Position numbers and translations under genes: made by a program. A stretch of DNA of 64,000 nucleotides, from the NCBI RefSeq assembly GCF_008245225.1, contig NZ_VTAW01000017.1:23150-87149 (forward strand), in the 5' to 3' direction. Origin of the DNA: Natrialba swarupiae (GTDB taxonomy: Archaea > Halobacteriota > Halobacteria > Halobacteriales > Natrialbaceae). The notes below the pieces were generated by a model. It did not search any database. It had not been told where the DNA came from and saw only the letters and a program-made list of their open reading frames with translations. Shown here piece by piece: positions 1 through 9,249 of this stretch (the first letter of the stretch is position 1; each line of letters starts with the position of its first letter).

Positions 1-666
1 CAGCTAGACGTCGACACCGTCACCGGCTTCTCCGGCTTGCCGGCGGGGAGTCCCACCGACGAGACGCCCAACTGGATCACGGCCCCGTGGCCGACCGAAC
101 ACGCCGAGGCCCACGAGTACCAGTGGGAGGTCGCCGTCGACTACTGGTCCGATCTGGCGGCGTTCGCCGACGACCACGGCGTCGACGTCGGCATCGAGAT
201 GCACCCGAACATGCTGGTGTACGAACCGAAGGGGATGGCCCGCCTGCGCGAAGAGACGAACGACCGCATCGGCGCGAACTTCGACCCCTCCCATCTCTAC
301 TGGCAAGGGATCTCGATCACCGACGCGATCCGTTTTCTCGGCGAGCGCGATGCGATCCACCACTTCCACGCCAAGGACACGCGCGTCTACGAAGAACAGG
401 CGCGCCTGAAAGGTGTCCTCGACACCGCACCCTACGACGACGAACTCAACCGCTCGTGGCTGTTCCGCTCGGTCGGCTACGGCCACGACGAGTCCCACTG
501 GAAGGAACTCGTCTCGACGCTCCGAATGGTCGGTTACGACGGCACCTTGAGCATCGAACACGAAGACTCGCTGACCAGTTCTCGCGAGGGACTCGAGAAG
601 GCGATCGATCTCCTCCAGCGAGCCGTCTTCGAGACCGAACCCGGCGAAGCTTACTGGGCCGAGTAA
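1..666 (+). CDS. Sugar phosphate isomerase/epimerase (TIM barrel), 5' truncated by window
   Basis: The frame is open from base 1, so the N-terminus lies outside the window; 221 codons remain. The visible part is the C-terminal half of an AP-endonuclease-2-like TIM barrel (IolE/xylose-isomerase-like family). Likely metal ligands are the Glu of 'GIEMHPNM', the Asp and His of 'NFDPSHLYWQG', the His of 'HFHAKDT' and the Glu of 'LSIEHED'. Such enzymes isomerise or epimerise sugars or inositol derivatives in the cytoplasm. A Gfo/Idh dehydrogenase follows 85 bases downstream on the same strand, a common pairing in sugar or inositol catabolism. The exact substrate cannot be read from the sequence. 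Confidence 0.88.
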   Translation, partial: QLDVDTVTGFSGLPAGSPTDETPNWITAPWPTEHAEAHEYQWEVAVDYWSDLAAFADDHGVDVGIEMHPNMLVYEPKGMARLREETNDRIGANFDPSHLYWQGISITDAIRFLGERDAIHHFHAKDTRVYEEQARLKGVLDTAPYDDELNRSWLFRSVGYGHDESHWKELVSTLRMVGYDGTLSIEHEDSLTSSREGLEKAIDLLQRAVFETEPGEAYWAE

Positions 667-751
667 CGGATCGATCACCTCGAGCGATCCGTTCACCCGA
701 CCGAACCGCCGGACGGAAACTTCTAACTACAGCTATTGTGAAGGTTTAGGT

Positions 752-1876
752 ATGACGCTGGAAGTTGGAGTCCTCGGCTACCGGTTCATGGGCAAGGCAC
801 ACGCGAACGCGATGGCGCGGCTTCCGATGTTCTTCCCGGACGCGCCCGACATCGAGCGAAGTGTCCTCGTCGGCCGCGACGAGGAGGCACTGTCGGATGC
901 CGCCGACCGCCTCGGCTTCGAGTCGATCGCGACCGACTGGGAATCCGTCGTCGACGACGTCGACGTCTTCTACAACCTCGGACCGAATCACGTCCACGCC
1001 GAGCCGTCGATCGCGGCACTCGAGGCCGGCACGCCGACGTTCTGTGAGAAACCGCTCGCGCCGACGCTCGAAGGCGCAGAGAAGATGGCCGAGGCGGCTC
1101 GAGAGGCCGGGAGCGACGTTCCGGCCGGCTGTGCGTTTAACTATCGGTTCGTCCCCGCGATCCAGTACGCGAAGAACCTGCTCGAGGGGGGCGAACTCGG
1201 CGAGATCCACCACGTGCGCGGGCGATATCTCCAGGACTGGCTGGTCGACCCCGACGCGCCGTGGTCCTGGCGAAACGACGAGGAACTCGCCGGCTCGGGC
1301 GCGCTCGGCGACCTCGGCGCACACACCGTCGACCTCGTGCGCTTTCTGGTTGGCGACGACGACCTCGCCGGCGGGATCGAGGAGGTCAGCGGCCACCTCC
1401 GGACGTTCGTCGATAAACGGCCCGTCGAGGGAAGCGACGAAACCCGTCCGGTCACCGTCGACGACGCCTACTCCGCGCAACTCGCGTTCGAAAACGGCGC
1501 GATGGGAACGCTCGAGGCCTCGCGGTTCGCGACCGGCCACAAGAACGACCACACGATCGAGATCCAGGGCTCGAAGGGCAGTCTCCGGTTCTCCCTCGAG
1601 CGGCTGAACGAACTCGAGGTGCTCCGAGAGGGCGACCGGGGCTACCAGACCGTTCTCGTGACAGACGAGGACGACCCGTACGTCGACCACTGGTGGCCGC
1701 CGGGCCACGTCGTCGGCTGGGAGCACACCTTCGTCCACGAGAACTACGAGTTCCTGCGAGCGGTCAGTGAGGGGACCGGGTTCGAACCGAGCTTCGAGGA
1801 CGGGCTGGCCGCCCAGCGCGTGCTGGCGGCGATCGAAGAGAGCGACGACCGCGGCGAGTGGGTGTCGCCGCCGTAG
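752..1876 (+). CDS. Gfo/Idh/MocA family oxidoreductase
   Basis: 374 residues, the family's usual length. The N-terminus carries a Rossmann motif ('GVLGYRFMGKAHANAM'), and near residue 100 there is the family signature 'CEKPLAP' whose Lys is normally catalytic. The C-terminal half is the alpha/beta domain that binds substrate. These are cytoplasmic NAD(P)-dependent dehydrogenases of sugars, inositols or related polyols. The first ATG was chosen because the Rossmann strand begins a few residues later. It probably forms a transcription unit with the upstream isomerase. The substrate is unknown. Confidence 0.9.
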   Translation: MTLEVGVLGYRFMGKAHANAMARLPMFFPDAPDIERSVLVGRDEEALSDAADRLGFESIATDWESVVDDVDVFYNLGPNHVHAEPSIAALEAGTPTFCEKPLAPTLEGAEKMAEAAREAGSDVPAGCAFNYRFVPAIQYAKNLLEGGELGEIHHVRGRYLQDWLVDPDAPWSWRNDEELAGSGALGDLGAHTVDLVRFLVGDDDLAGGIEEVSGHLRTFVDKRPVEGSDETRPVTVDDAYSAQLAFENGAMGTLEASRFATGHKNDHTIEIQGSKGSLRFSLERLNELEVLREGDRGYQTVLVTDEDDPYVDHWWPPGHVVGWEHTFVHENYEFLRAVSEGTGFEPSFEDGLAAQRVLAAIEESDDRGEWVSPP

Positions 1877-2037
1877 GATTTTGACACCGACTCGAATCGT
1901 CCATCCGATCGCCGAGCGGAGCCATAGCCGGACGAAGCCACCTTCGGACGGCTGTCGGTCGGGCCGCCGTCCGTTACGGTCGCCGGTCGGACGACTGACA
2001 TCGACGGGTCTTTGGAATCGTCCCGCCATCGATCGAT

Positions 2038-2727
2038 ATGCAACTCGAGCGGAGTTCCTGGACGGTGATCGACGAGGCGGCCCCGACGACGGCGCTCGTG
2101 CCGGTCGGAAGCACGGAACAACACGGCCCACACGCGCCGGTCGGAACGGATACCACCGTCGCAAACGAGATCGCGGTCGCGGCGGATGGAGAAACCGACC
2201 GTGAGACGGTCGTCGTGCCCCCGATTCCGGTCGGTGTCGCTCCCTATCACGGCCGCTTTCCGGGGACGCTTTCGGTATCGCCGGAGACGCTTCGACGCTA
2301 CGTTCGCGACGTCGTCACCTCGTTTTCGGGGACGAGCGTCGAGACGGTCGTTCTCGTCAACGGCCACGGCGGAAATGGAGGCACGCTCTCACACCTCTCG
2401 CGAGAGGTGACCGCCTCGGACTCGACCGATCTCGACGTCTACCCGTGGGAGTGGATGCGCGCGATCGAGGATCACGTCGGCCACGCCGGCGAAATCGAGA
2501 CGTCCGTCCTCTTGTATCTCTGTCCGGAGGACGTCGGCGAGCCGGTCGACGGAGACGCCGCGGAGTGGGACACCGTCGTCGACGGCGGCGTCGTTCGCCA
2601 CTTCACCGACGAGTTCAGCGAGAACGGCGCGGTCGGCGACGCGACCGGTGCGACGGCCGAGCAGGGCGAACAGGCGTTCGAGACCGCCGTCGACTCGCTG
2701 GTTTCGTACCTCGAGCGACTCGAGTAG
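2038..2727 (+). CDS. Creatininase family protein
   Basis: 229 residues. Creatininase-family metal-ligand motifs are visible: 'VPVGSTEQHGPHAPVGTDT' near residue 22 (Glu, His and Asp ligands), 'NGHGGNGG' near residue 108, and 'HAGEIETS' near residue 147. Known members are Zn/Mn amidohydrolases, including creatininase and the FAPy deformylase ArfB of archaeal riboflavin/F420 synthesis. This copy stands alone next to sugar genes, so I do not assign it to creatinine or riboflavin. It converges with the ABC operon on the opposite strand, with 66 bases between the stop codons. Confidence 0.85.
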   Translation: MQLERSSWTVIDEAAPTTALVPVGSTEQHGPHAPVGTDTTVANEIAVAADGETDRETVVVPPIPVGVAPYHGRFPGTLSVSPETLRRYVRDVVTSFSGTSVETVVLVNGHGGNGGTLSHLSREVTASDSTDLDVYPWEWMRAIEDHVGHAGEIETSVLLYLCPEDVGEPVDGDAAEWDTVVDGGVVRHFTDEFSENGAVGDATGATAEQGEQAFETAVDSLVSYLERLE

Positions 2728-2793
2728 TCGATCGCGGGGTAGAATGCGCTCGGAGTCGAGAGAACGAGGTCGGACGAGAAAACGGGATTGGGG

Positions 2794-4371
2794 TTATTCG
2801 GCGTCGATTTCGACCTGCTCGAGCCCGTACCGTGACTCGGTCGGGTGCGGTCGGTAGTTGCTGACCTCCGCGGACGCGGCGACGACGTTGGTGTAGCTCG
2901 TGAGAACCGAGATCGGTACCTCGCGAACGACGATCGACTGGACCTCGTGGTATCGCACTCTTCGTTCCTCCCGATCGTCGAGTTCCCGGGCCTCCTCGAG
3001 CAGTTCGTCGACCCGATCGTTCGCGTAGCCGTGGTGTAACGTGGCGCCACTCGAGTGGAACATATCCGAGAGTCGATCGGGATCGGGATACCAGAGCGTT
3101 CCCCAGGAGGTGAGGTAGGCGTCGAACGACTCCTGGCCGACCCGGTCGACCATCGAACTGTACTCGGTCGTCGTCAGATCGACGTCGACGCCGACCGTGG
3201 CGAGTTGGTCCTGGAGCACTTCGGCGATCAGGGGCAGGCTTCGTGCGTCGAACGTAACGATCTCGATGGTGAGCTCCTCGCCGTCACGCGTTCGAACGTC
3301 CCCCGACTCGAGCGCCCAGCCGGCCTCGGAAAGCAGTTCGCGCGCTTGGTCGGGATCGTACCGGTGGTCCTCGAGATCCGGGTTTGCCCACGCCGTGATC
3401 TCGGGGGAGAACGGCCCGACCGCGGGGTCGTCGATCCCGCCGAGGATGGACTCCGTGATCGCCTCGCGATCGACGGCCTGAGAGACTGCCCGACGGACCC
3501 GTTCGTCGTCGAACGGCGGCGACTGGATGTCGAACGTGAGAAATCGGATCCGAGGAATTTCGGGGGTGTACACCTCGAGACCCGGTTCGGATTCGAGGGG
3601 CTCGACCATCTCGATCGGCAGGATGCGAGCCATCTCGAGTTCGCCGTTCTCGAGTTTGACGCGCCGGGTCTGGTCGTCCTCGACGACCTCGTAGCGGACG
3701 GACTCGATCGACGGCGACTGGCCGTAGTAGTCGTCGTTCCGGCTCGCGCGAAGCTCCGCTCCCGTCTCGAGGCCCTCGAAGACGAACGGCCCGGTCGAGA
3801 CCGGTGTCTCGATCGCCCCGTCGGTCTCGAGCGTTTCGGGCGAGAGGATTACGGCCTCGTTTCGCGAGAGGTGTGCCAGCAGTGGCGCGAACGGCGTCTC
3901 GGTTTCGACGATCACCGTCGACGCGTCGTCGGCCTCGAGACGGGCGATCGGGACGTCGGCGAACGCCGCGGAGTCGGCCGTTCGCCGGAGGGAGTCGACC
4001 GCCGCCGCCGCGTCGACGGGCTCGCCGTCGTGAAACGTGACGTCTTCGCGGAGGTCGAATTGCCACTGGCGGTCGTCGATCCGCTCCCAGTCGGTCGCCA
4101 GACCCGGTTCCGGATCGGCGTCGTAATCGACGCCGACCAGCGCTTCGGTGATGCTGAGTCGTCGGAGCAAGCTCCCGCCGTCGAGCGGATCCCGGTTCGG
4201 TTTCCACGGGCCGCCGATCCGGAAGTCTGTGCCGTCGTCGGCACTCGAGAGACAGCCGGCGAGTGCGAGGGCGCTCGTCCCCGCCAGCGTGTTCAGGACG
4301 GTTCGTCTGTTCGGCGTCGTGGGTCGGTCGGTCGCGATTCGAGCGTCGATGTCGTCGATTTCGTGTGTCAT
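2794..4371 (-). CDS. ABC transporter substrate-binding lipoprotein, family 5 (Dpp/Opp type)
   Basis: 525 residues. The N-terminus has a twin-arginine signal ('NRRTVLNTLAG') ending in a lipobox ('ALAGC', Cys about residue 40), so the protein is probably Tat-exported and lipid anchored. The rest has the SBP_bac_5 layout, with 'EPGLATDW', 'DVTFHDGEPVDA' and a C-terminal 'YLTSWGTLWYPDPD' region. Family members bind peptides, nickel or, in many archaea, oligosaccharides. It is the last gene of an operon read right to left (permease, permease, fused ATPase, this), 21 bases after the ATPase gene. The ligand is unknown. Confidence 0.9.
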   Translation of the reverse strand: MTHEIDDIDARIATDRPTTPNRRTVLNTLAGTSALALAGCLSSADDGTDFRIGGPWKPNRDPLDGGSLLRRLSITEALVGVDYDADPEPGLATDWERIDDRQWQFDLREDVTFHDGEPVDAAAAVDSLRRTADSAAFADVPIARLEADDASTVIVETETPFAPLLAHLSRNEAVILSPETLETDGAIETPVSTGPFVFEGLETGAELRASRNDDYYGQSPSIESVRYEVVEDDQTRRVKLENGELEMARILPIEMVEPLESEPGLEVYTPEIPRIRFLTFDIQSPPFDDERVRRAVSQAVDREAITESILGGIDDPAVGPFSPEITAWANPDLEDHRYDPDQARELLSEAGWALESGDVRTRDGEELTIEIVTFDARSLPLIAEVLQDQLATVGVDVDLTTTEYSSMVDRVGQESFDAYLTSWGTLWYPDPDRLSDMFHSSGATLHHGYANDRVDELLEEARELDDREERRVRYHEVQSIVVREVPISVLTSYTNVVAASAEVSNYRPHPTESRYGLEQVEIDAE

Positions 4372-4392
4372 TCGTATATTGTGGAAGTCGTT

Positions 4393-6516
4393 TCACCGGC
4401 CGTCCCGCCCTGTACGAGCCACGCCGGGTTCGGTACGTTCGCTGTTCGTGATGAGTTGGGTCTCGGTCGCGTCCGCGTCGCCGGCTGATCGCTGGCTGTC
4501 GTCGGATCGCCACTCGCCGGCGTAGAGACACCGCGTTCGGCCGCCGTCGACCGCCTCGAGTGGCGGCTCCACTCGCGTGCAGTCCTCGGAGGCGACCGGA
4601 CAGCGCGGGTGAAACGCACAGCCGTCGGGCGGCGAGGTCGGACTCGGCGGCTCGCCCGCGAGTGCCTCGCGGTCCCACTGGCGACACTCCTCGGCTTCGT
4701 TCCCGGGAATCGCATCCAGAAGCGTCTGTGTGTAGGGATGGGTTGGGGCCGACAGCACCCGGTTTGTCGGTCCGACCTCGACGAACTGTCCGAGGTACAT
4801 GACCGCAACCCGATCGGCAATGTGGCGGACCACCGCGAGGTCGTGGGAGACGAACAGGTAGGCGAGATCGAGGTCGGCCTGGAGGTCGGCGAGGAGATTC
4901 AGGATCCTCGCTTGCGTCGAGACGTCGAGTGCGGCGGTCGGCTCGTCGAGAAGCACCACCGACGGCTCGAGCGCGAGCGCGCGAGCGATCGCGACCCGCT
5001 GACACTGACCGCCCGAAAGCTGGCGGGGATAGCGCCCTGCGTACGCCGCCGGAAGGTCGACCAGCGAGAGTACCTCTTCGATGCGATCCTCGCGGCGAGA
5101 TTCGTCCCATCCGGCTTCGAACAACGGCTCGGCGATCGTCTGGCCGACGGTTCGTTTCGGATTCAGGCTCGTCGTTGGGTTCTGGAAGACGACGCCGACG
5201 TCGGCGAGCTGGTCGTCCGTCCGCGAGTCGGCGTCCCCGATCCGCTCACCGCGAAGTCTGATCTCTCCCGCGGTCGTTTCCTCGAGGCCCGCGGTCAGCC
5301 GGACGAGCGTCGATTTTCCACAGCCACTCTCGCCGACCAGCCCGACCGTTTCGCCGGCTCGAAGCGAGAGGGAGACGCCGTTGACGGCCGGGACCCGCTC
5401 GTCGCGCCCGAGCAACCGATCGACGAGGGCGTCGGATTGCCTGAAAGACGCCGCGACGTCCTCGAGTTCGACGATCGGGCCGTCGACCCTTCGATCGGAT
5501 CCGGGAGCGGCGGTTTCGGCGTCCCTCCGCGGCGATCCTCGCTCCCCGGTGGCCGTCGTTCCGCCGTCGACTGCGGTCCGGTCCGTCTCGAGGACTGTAC
5601 CCTGTAAAGGGGGCTCGTCGGACCGGGAGGGGCGATCGTCGGCCGGGGGCCAATCCGCCGTCGGGAGCCGTGATCGCGGTTCGGATCGGTGGGGGAGACA
5701 GTCGAGTAACGCCTTCGTGTACGGATGTTCGGGATCGGAGCGGACCGACTCGGCAGGGCCGTACTCGACGACGGTGCCGTCGTACATGACGACGACGCGA
5801 TCGCACAGCTCCGAGACGACACCGAGATCGTGACTGATCAGGAGAATTCCCATCCCCCGCTCGGCGTTGAGTCGAGCGAGCCGATCGAGGATCGCGGCCT
5901 GAGTCGTGGTATCTAGGGCGGTGGTCGGCTCGTCGGCGATCAGAAGCGAGGGACGGCGCGCGAGTGCCATCGCGAGCGCGACGCGTTGGCACATCCCGCC
6001 GCTGAACTGGTGGGGGTAGGCGTCGATACGTTCGTCGGCCTGCGGGATGCCGACCGTCTCCATCAGCTCGAGCACCTCGGATCGTCGCCGACGGGTTCGA
6101 AGCCGGGAGCTGACACCAGCGGCGAGCTCCGCGAGGAACGGCTGTCGGCCGGGGTTCTCGCGGATGCGGATCGCCTCGGCGATCTGCTCGCCGACGGTGT
6201 ACACCGGATTGAGCGTCGTCGACGGGTCCTGGAAGACCATCGCGAGTTCCCGCCCGCGAAGGCGGCGAAGCGTCCGGTCGTCGGCACTCGTCAGCTCTCT
6301 ACCGTCGAATTTGATCGAGCCGTCGACGATCTCGCCGGGCGACTCGAGGCGGACGATCGACCGGGCAGTGACGGACTTTCCGCTCCCGCTCTCGCCGACG
6401 AGGCCGACGATCGCGCCGGGCTCGACGGTGAACGACGCGCCGTCGACCGCGTCGACCGTCTCGGAGCGGGTTCGAAACCGAACGCGGAGGTCGTCGACGA
6501 CCAGTTCCGGTCCCAT
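4393..6516 (-). CDS. Dpp/Opp-type ABC transporter ATPase, two ATPase domains fused
   Basis: 707 residues, about twice a single DppD or DppF. Domain 1 (about residues 1-330) has Walker A 'GLVGESGSGKS' and signature 'FSGGMCQRVALAMAL' followed by 'IADEPTTALD'. Domain 2 (about residues 380-690) has Walker A 'GLVGESGCGKS', signature 'LSGGQCQRVAIARAL' and 'LLDEPTAALD'. Both end with the Cys-rich oligopeptide-transporter tail ('FHPRCPVASEDC' in the second). I start at the ATG at 6516, two bases after the permease stop codon; an in-frame upstream extension to 6693 only overlaps the permease gene. The enzyme energises both permeases on the inner membrane face. A polar linker of roughly 80 residues joins the halves. 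Confidence 0.92.
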   Translation of the reverse strand: MGPELVVDDLRVRFRTRSETVDAVDGASFTVEPGAIVGLVGESGSGKSVTARSIVRLESPGEIVDGSIKFDGRELTSADDRTLRRLRGRELAMVFQDPSTTLNPVYTVGEQIAEAIRIRENPGRQPFLAELAAGVSSRLRTRRRRSEVLELMETVGIPQADERIDAYPHQFSGGMCQRVALAMALARRPSLLIADEPTTALDTTTQAAILDRLARLNAERGMGILLISHDLGVVSELCDRVVVMYDGTVVEYGPAESVRSDPEHPYTKALLDCLPHRSEPRSRLPTADWPPADDRPSRSDEPPLQGTVLETDRTAVDGGTTATGERGSPRRDAETAAPGSDRRVDGPIVELEDVAASFRQSDALVDRLLGRDERVPAVNGVSLSLRAGETVGLVGESGCGKSTLVRLTAGLEETTAGEIRLRGERIGDADSRTDDQLADVGVVFQNPTTSLNPKRTVGQTIAEPLFEAGWDESRREDRIEEVLSLVDLPAAYAGRYPRQLSGGQCQRVAIARALALEPSVVLLDEPTAALDVSTQARILNLLADLQADLDLAYLFVSHDLAVVRHIADRVAVMYLGQFVEVGPTNRVLSAPTHPYTQTLLDAIPGNEAEECRQWDREALAGEPPSPTSPPDGCAFHPRCPVASEDCTRVEPPLEAVDGGRTRCLYAGEWRSDDSQRSAGDADATETQLITNSERTEPGVARTGRDGR

Positions 6517-6518
6517 CG

Positions 6519-7448
6519 TCAGGTTCGCCTCCGTTGGGTATCCTCGAGATGGTCCGGATCCAAGACGTCCCGCAGACCGTCCCCGAGCAGGTTGAAGCCG
6601 ATGACTGTAAGCGCGATGGCGATTCCGGGCGCGGTGATGAGCCACGGGGCCGACCGGAGGTAGTTTCGCCCGTCGTCGATCATCGCCCCCCACTCAGCCG
6701 TCGGTGGCTGTGCGCCGAGTCCCAGAAACGAGAGTCCAGCCGCCGCGAGCACGACGGTTCCCAGGTTCAACGTCGCGAGGACGGCGACCGGACTTACCAC
6801 CGTCGGGAGAAGGTGACGGCGGACGAGACGCCGCCAGGGGGTTCCGTACAGTTTCGCCGACTGGACGTAGGGCCGACGCTTCACCGAGAGGACGCTGCCG
6901 CGAACGATGCGGGCATAGGAGGCCCAGCCCACGAGCGAGAGCGCGAGGACGACGTTCCGAAGACTCGGTCCGAGCACGCCGGCGATGACCAACGCGAGGA
7001 CGAGCCCCGGAAACGCGAGTTGAACGTCGACGAGTCGCATCAGTACGGCGTCGACGAGCCGTCCACCGGTCGCCGCAACCAGCCCGATCGTCGTGCCGAT
7101 GACGAGACGAAGTCCCGTCGCGACGACCGCGAGCGCGAGCGAGATTCGGGCCCCGTAGACGAGTCGAGTCGCCACGTCACGACCCAGCGCGTCCGTCCCG
7201 AGCGGATGGGCGAGCGACGGTGACTGGAGTCGGGCCTCGAGCGCCTGTGTCGTCGGATCGTACGGGGAGACGACTGGTCCGACGATCGCCGCGAACACGA
7301 GGACACCACAGATCCCACCACCGAGGCGAATCAGCCCGTTGGCTCTAACTCGCGGCGGGAGGGCTGTTCGGACGCGACGACGGCTCGTCTCGAGAAGATT
7401 CGTCCGACCCAATCCTGTGTACGATCGCCCGGGTTCGTCGCCGCTCAC
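6519..7448 (-). CDS. Dpp/Opp-type ABC transporter permease, DppC-like
   Basis: 309 residues with an N-terminal membrane segment (about residues 40-65) and the DppC family opening 'HPLGTDALGRDVATRLVYG' near residue 85. Five further hydrophobic segments follow. The conserved cytoplasmic EAA-type loop that docks the ATPase is at 'RRPYVQSAKLYGTPWRRLV'. The start overlaps the end of the upstream permease by four bases (ATGA), and the ATPase gene begins two bases downstream, so the three are very likely translated from one mRNA. It forms the membrane channel with the DppB-like permease. Confidence 0.92.
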   Translation of the reverse strand: MSGDEPGRSYTGLGRTNLLETSRRRVRTALPPRVRANGLIRLGGGICGVLVFAAIVGPVVSPYDPTTQALEARLQSPSLAHPLGTDALGRDVATRLVYGARISLALAVVATGLRLVIGTTIGLVAATGGRLVDAVLMRLVDVQLAFPGLVLALVIAGVLGPSLRNVVLALSLVGWASYARIVRGSVLSVKRRPYVQSAKLYGTPWRRLVRRHLLPTVVSPVAVLATLNLGTVVLAAAGLSFLGLGAQPPTAEWGAMIDDGRNYLRSAPWLITAPGIAIALTVIGFNLLGDGLRDVLDPDHLEDTQRRRT

Positions 7449-8389
7449 GCACGATCACCCCCACGGTCGACGCGCGGATCGAGCGCGACGTACGCGAGGT
7501 CGACGAGCTGGTTCGTCACGACGAAGACGAACGCGGTCACCAGGACGACGCCCTGTACGATCGGGTAGTCCCGCGCGAACACGGCGTCGACCAGAAGCGT
7601 TCCGAGCCCCGGCCGCTGAAAGACGACCTCGACGATGACCGCTCCGTTGAGGACGAACCCAAACTGAAGGCCGACGATCGTCACCACCGGAACGAGCGCG
7701 TTTCTGAGCGCGTGTTTGTAGACGACCAGACGCTCGCGAACGCCTTTCGAACGTGCGGTCCGGACGTACTCCGCCTCGAGAACCTCGAGCATCGACGTTC
7801 GAACGAGTCGGGTGACGACCGCCGCAAGCCCCGTTCCGAGCGTGATCGCGGGCAAAATCAGGTGGCCGAGCGTTCCTGATCCGGCCGCCGGCGTCAGTCC
7901 GAGCCAGAGCGAACAGACCAGAATCAACAGATAGCCCAGCCAGAAGTTCGGCATCGAGACACCAAGGAGGGCGACGAGCTGGCTCGTCCGATCGATCCAG
8001 GTATCGCGGTGGACCGCACTCGCGACACCCGTCGGGACGGCCAACAGAAGCGAGACCGCCATCGCCGCGACCGCGAGTTCGAGCGTGTTCGGAAGCGACT
8101 CGAGCAACAGGGTCGTGACCGGCTCCGACGTGTAGTAGGAGGTGCCGAGGTCACCGCGGAGTGCCTCCGAGAGCCACGAGACGTACTGCACCACGAACGG
8201 CTCGTCGAGTCCGTGTTCGGCTCGGAACGCGGCGACTTCGGCGTCCGACGGGGGGCTCTGGCGCTGGGCGCGTAGAATGGTGTATGCCGGGTCACCTGGC
8301 GTGAGTGAGACGAACCCGTAGCTCACCAGCGACACTCCGAACAGGACAGCCGTGAGCGAGCCGAGTCGCTCTACGAGCGCCCGTATCAT
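7445..8389 (-). CDS. Dpp/Opp-type ABC transporter permease, DppB-like
   Basis: 314 residues. It has the DppB/NikB family architecture: an N-terminal membrane helix, a periplasm-side segment with 'GLDEPFVVQYVSWL' and 'GDLGTSYYTSEPV', then five helices. The EAA-type loop is 'EYVRTARSKGVRERLVVYK'. It is the first gene of the four-gene operon, so the promoter should lie just right of 8389. Known relatives import di- and oligopeptides or nickel; in archaea the same architecture also serves cello- and xylo-oligosaccharides, which suits the sugar genes at 1-1876 (inference). Confidence 0.92.
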   Translation of the reverse strand: MIRALVERLGSLTAVLFGVSLVSYGFVSLTPGDPAYTILRAQRQSPPSDAEVAAFRAEHGLDEPFVVQYVSWLSEALRGDLGTSYYTSEPVTTLLLESLPNTLELAVAAMAVSLLLAVPTGVASAVHRDTWIDRTSQLVALLGVSMPNFWLGYLLILVCSLWLGLTPAAGSGTLGHLILPAITLGTGLAAVVTRLVRTSMLEVLEAEYVRTARSKGVRERLVVYKHALRNALVPVVTIVGLQFGFVLNGAVIVEVVFQRPGLGTLLVDAVFARDYPIVQGVVLVTAFVFVVTNQLVDLAYVALDPRVDRGGDRA

Positions 8390-8746
8390 CCTACATCCAC
8401 CTCGTACCGTCGGCTTCCCGGCCGGTGGTTCGACCAGGGACGACGTGGATCGAATCGAACATCAAGCAAGCTTTATCTAATGAAATATTAGTTGTAAAGG
8501 TTTTGAATCCGCGGCGATCATCACATCGGTTGCCGGGAGCAGATCTCGCTCGATTTCACTACCTGCACGATAGTATCTGAGGCAAACATATTATTAATTC
8601 TTACTATTATTTTTGGTTAGTTAATATAGTAGCGCTCACCGGGATCCGTCCACAGCCACGGGTGACCGGGTCACCAGTGCTACCGGAGCCACGGAATTCG
8701 CGAAAACGAGGCCGTGGCAATCGTCGACTCACGACAGACCGGTGGC
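8390..8746. other. AT-rich intergenic region, probable promoter of the leftward ABC operon
   Basis: No coding frame here looks real. The core is AT-rich, unlike the flanking genes. An inverted repeat of five bases (CTAAT/ATTAG, 8477-8491) is followed on the minus strand by a TATA-like run about 85-90 bases before the permease start. I treat it as a candidate promoter with a possible operator; the exact elements are uncertain. Confidence 0.4.
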
Positions 8747-8995
8747 TTACGCTGAGTCGAGTCTGGCTATCGTGTGGATCTCGTCGTAGCGGACGCTTCC
8801 CTCTCCGAGGGATTTGCCGTCGAGCTCGAGGTAGCCGGCTTCGATGCCGGTCACCTCACCAGTCAGTTGGGGATCACCGCTCCCGGTTCGGTCGGCCTTG
8901 CGAACCTCGACGTCGTCGCCGACCGTTACGTGCTCCTGGACGAGTCTCGTCGCTTTCTGCTCGCCAGCATCGGGTGGAATCGTGAGCTCGGTCAT
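8747..8995 (-). CDS. Small conserved-looking haloarchaeal protein, unknown function
   Basis: 82 residues, acidic, with no membrane segment or signal. I start at the ATG at 8995 ('MTELTIPPDAG'); an in-frame ATG nine bases earlier adds only three residues. The body alternates short beta-prone stretches ('VGDDVEVRK', 'LTGEVTGIEAGYLELDG', 'GSVRYDEIHTIARL'), which suggests a small beta-barrel. I do not recognise the family. Codon bias and acidity match its neighbours, supporting that it is a real gene. Confidence 0.65.
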   Translation of the reverse strand: MTELTIPPDAGEQKATRLVQEHVTVGDDVEVRKADRTGSGDPQLTGEVTGIEAGYLELDGKSLGEGSVRYDEIHTIARLDSA

Positions 8996-9065
8996 CGCCC
9001 GCATCGACGGCGGCTACGGCGGTAAACGACGACGCGTCAGACGACGGGCGCTTAAATACCGGCCG

Positions 9066-9161
9066 CTACTCGTCCCACTGTGTCGAAATGTACAGCAGGG
9101 CGATCAGACAGAGGATCACGATCACGAACAGCGCGATCGTCATGAGTTGCGGAACGCTCAT
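9066..9161 (-). CDS. 31-residue single-pass membrane protein
   Basis: The frame opening at 9290 is longer, but its first 43 residues are not plausible and overlap the promoter of the divergent HD gene. From the ATG at 9161 the product is 31 residues: a short polar start ('MSVPQL'), one strongly hydrophobic helix ('MTIALFVIVILCLIALLYI') and an acidic end ('STQWDE'). Such tiny helical proteins are common in haloarchaea and usually unannotated. It may associate with a larger membrane complex, but nothing nearby shows which. Confidence 0.55.
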   Translation of the reverse strand: MSVPQLMTIALFVIVILCLIALLYISTQWDE

Positions 9162-9249
9162 TGTCGGATCGTAGACGTGCGAGGTGCAAGTCGGTACCGA
9201 TCTCGAGTCGGTAGACAGCCGACTGTTTTTGTACGAACCGGCCGAAACG

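Noticed and set aside
746..2164. Long minus-strand open frame opposite the Gfo/Idh gene
   Set aside because: It is antisense to a clear dehydrogenase gene and its translation is Arg- and Val-rich with no family resemblance. High GC coding DNA gives such frames by chance.
3055..4488. Plus-strand open frame of 477 residues opposite the binding protein gene
   Set aside because: It mirrors the codons of the family 5 binding protein and has no recognisable domain; the minus-strand gene has Tat signal and lipobox.
8401..8460. Possible tRNA-like TTCGA loop upstream of the ABC operon
   Set aside because: No acceptor, anticodon or D-arm pairing can be built around it.
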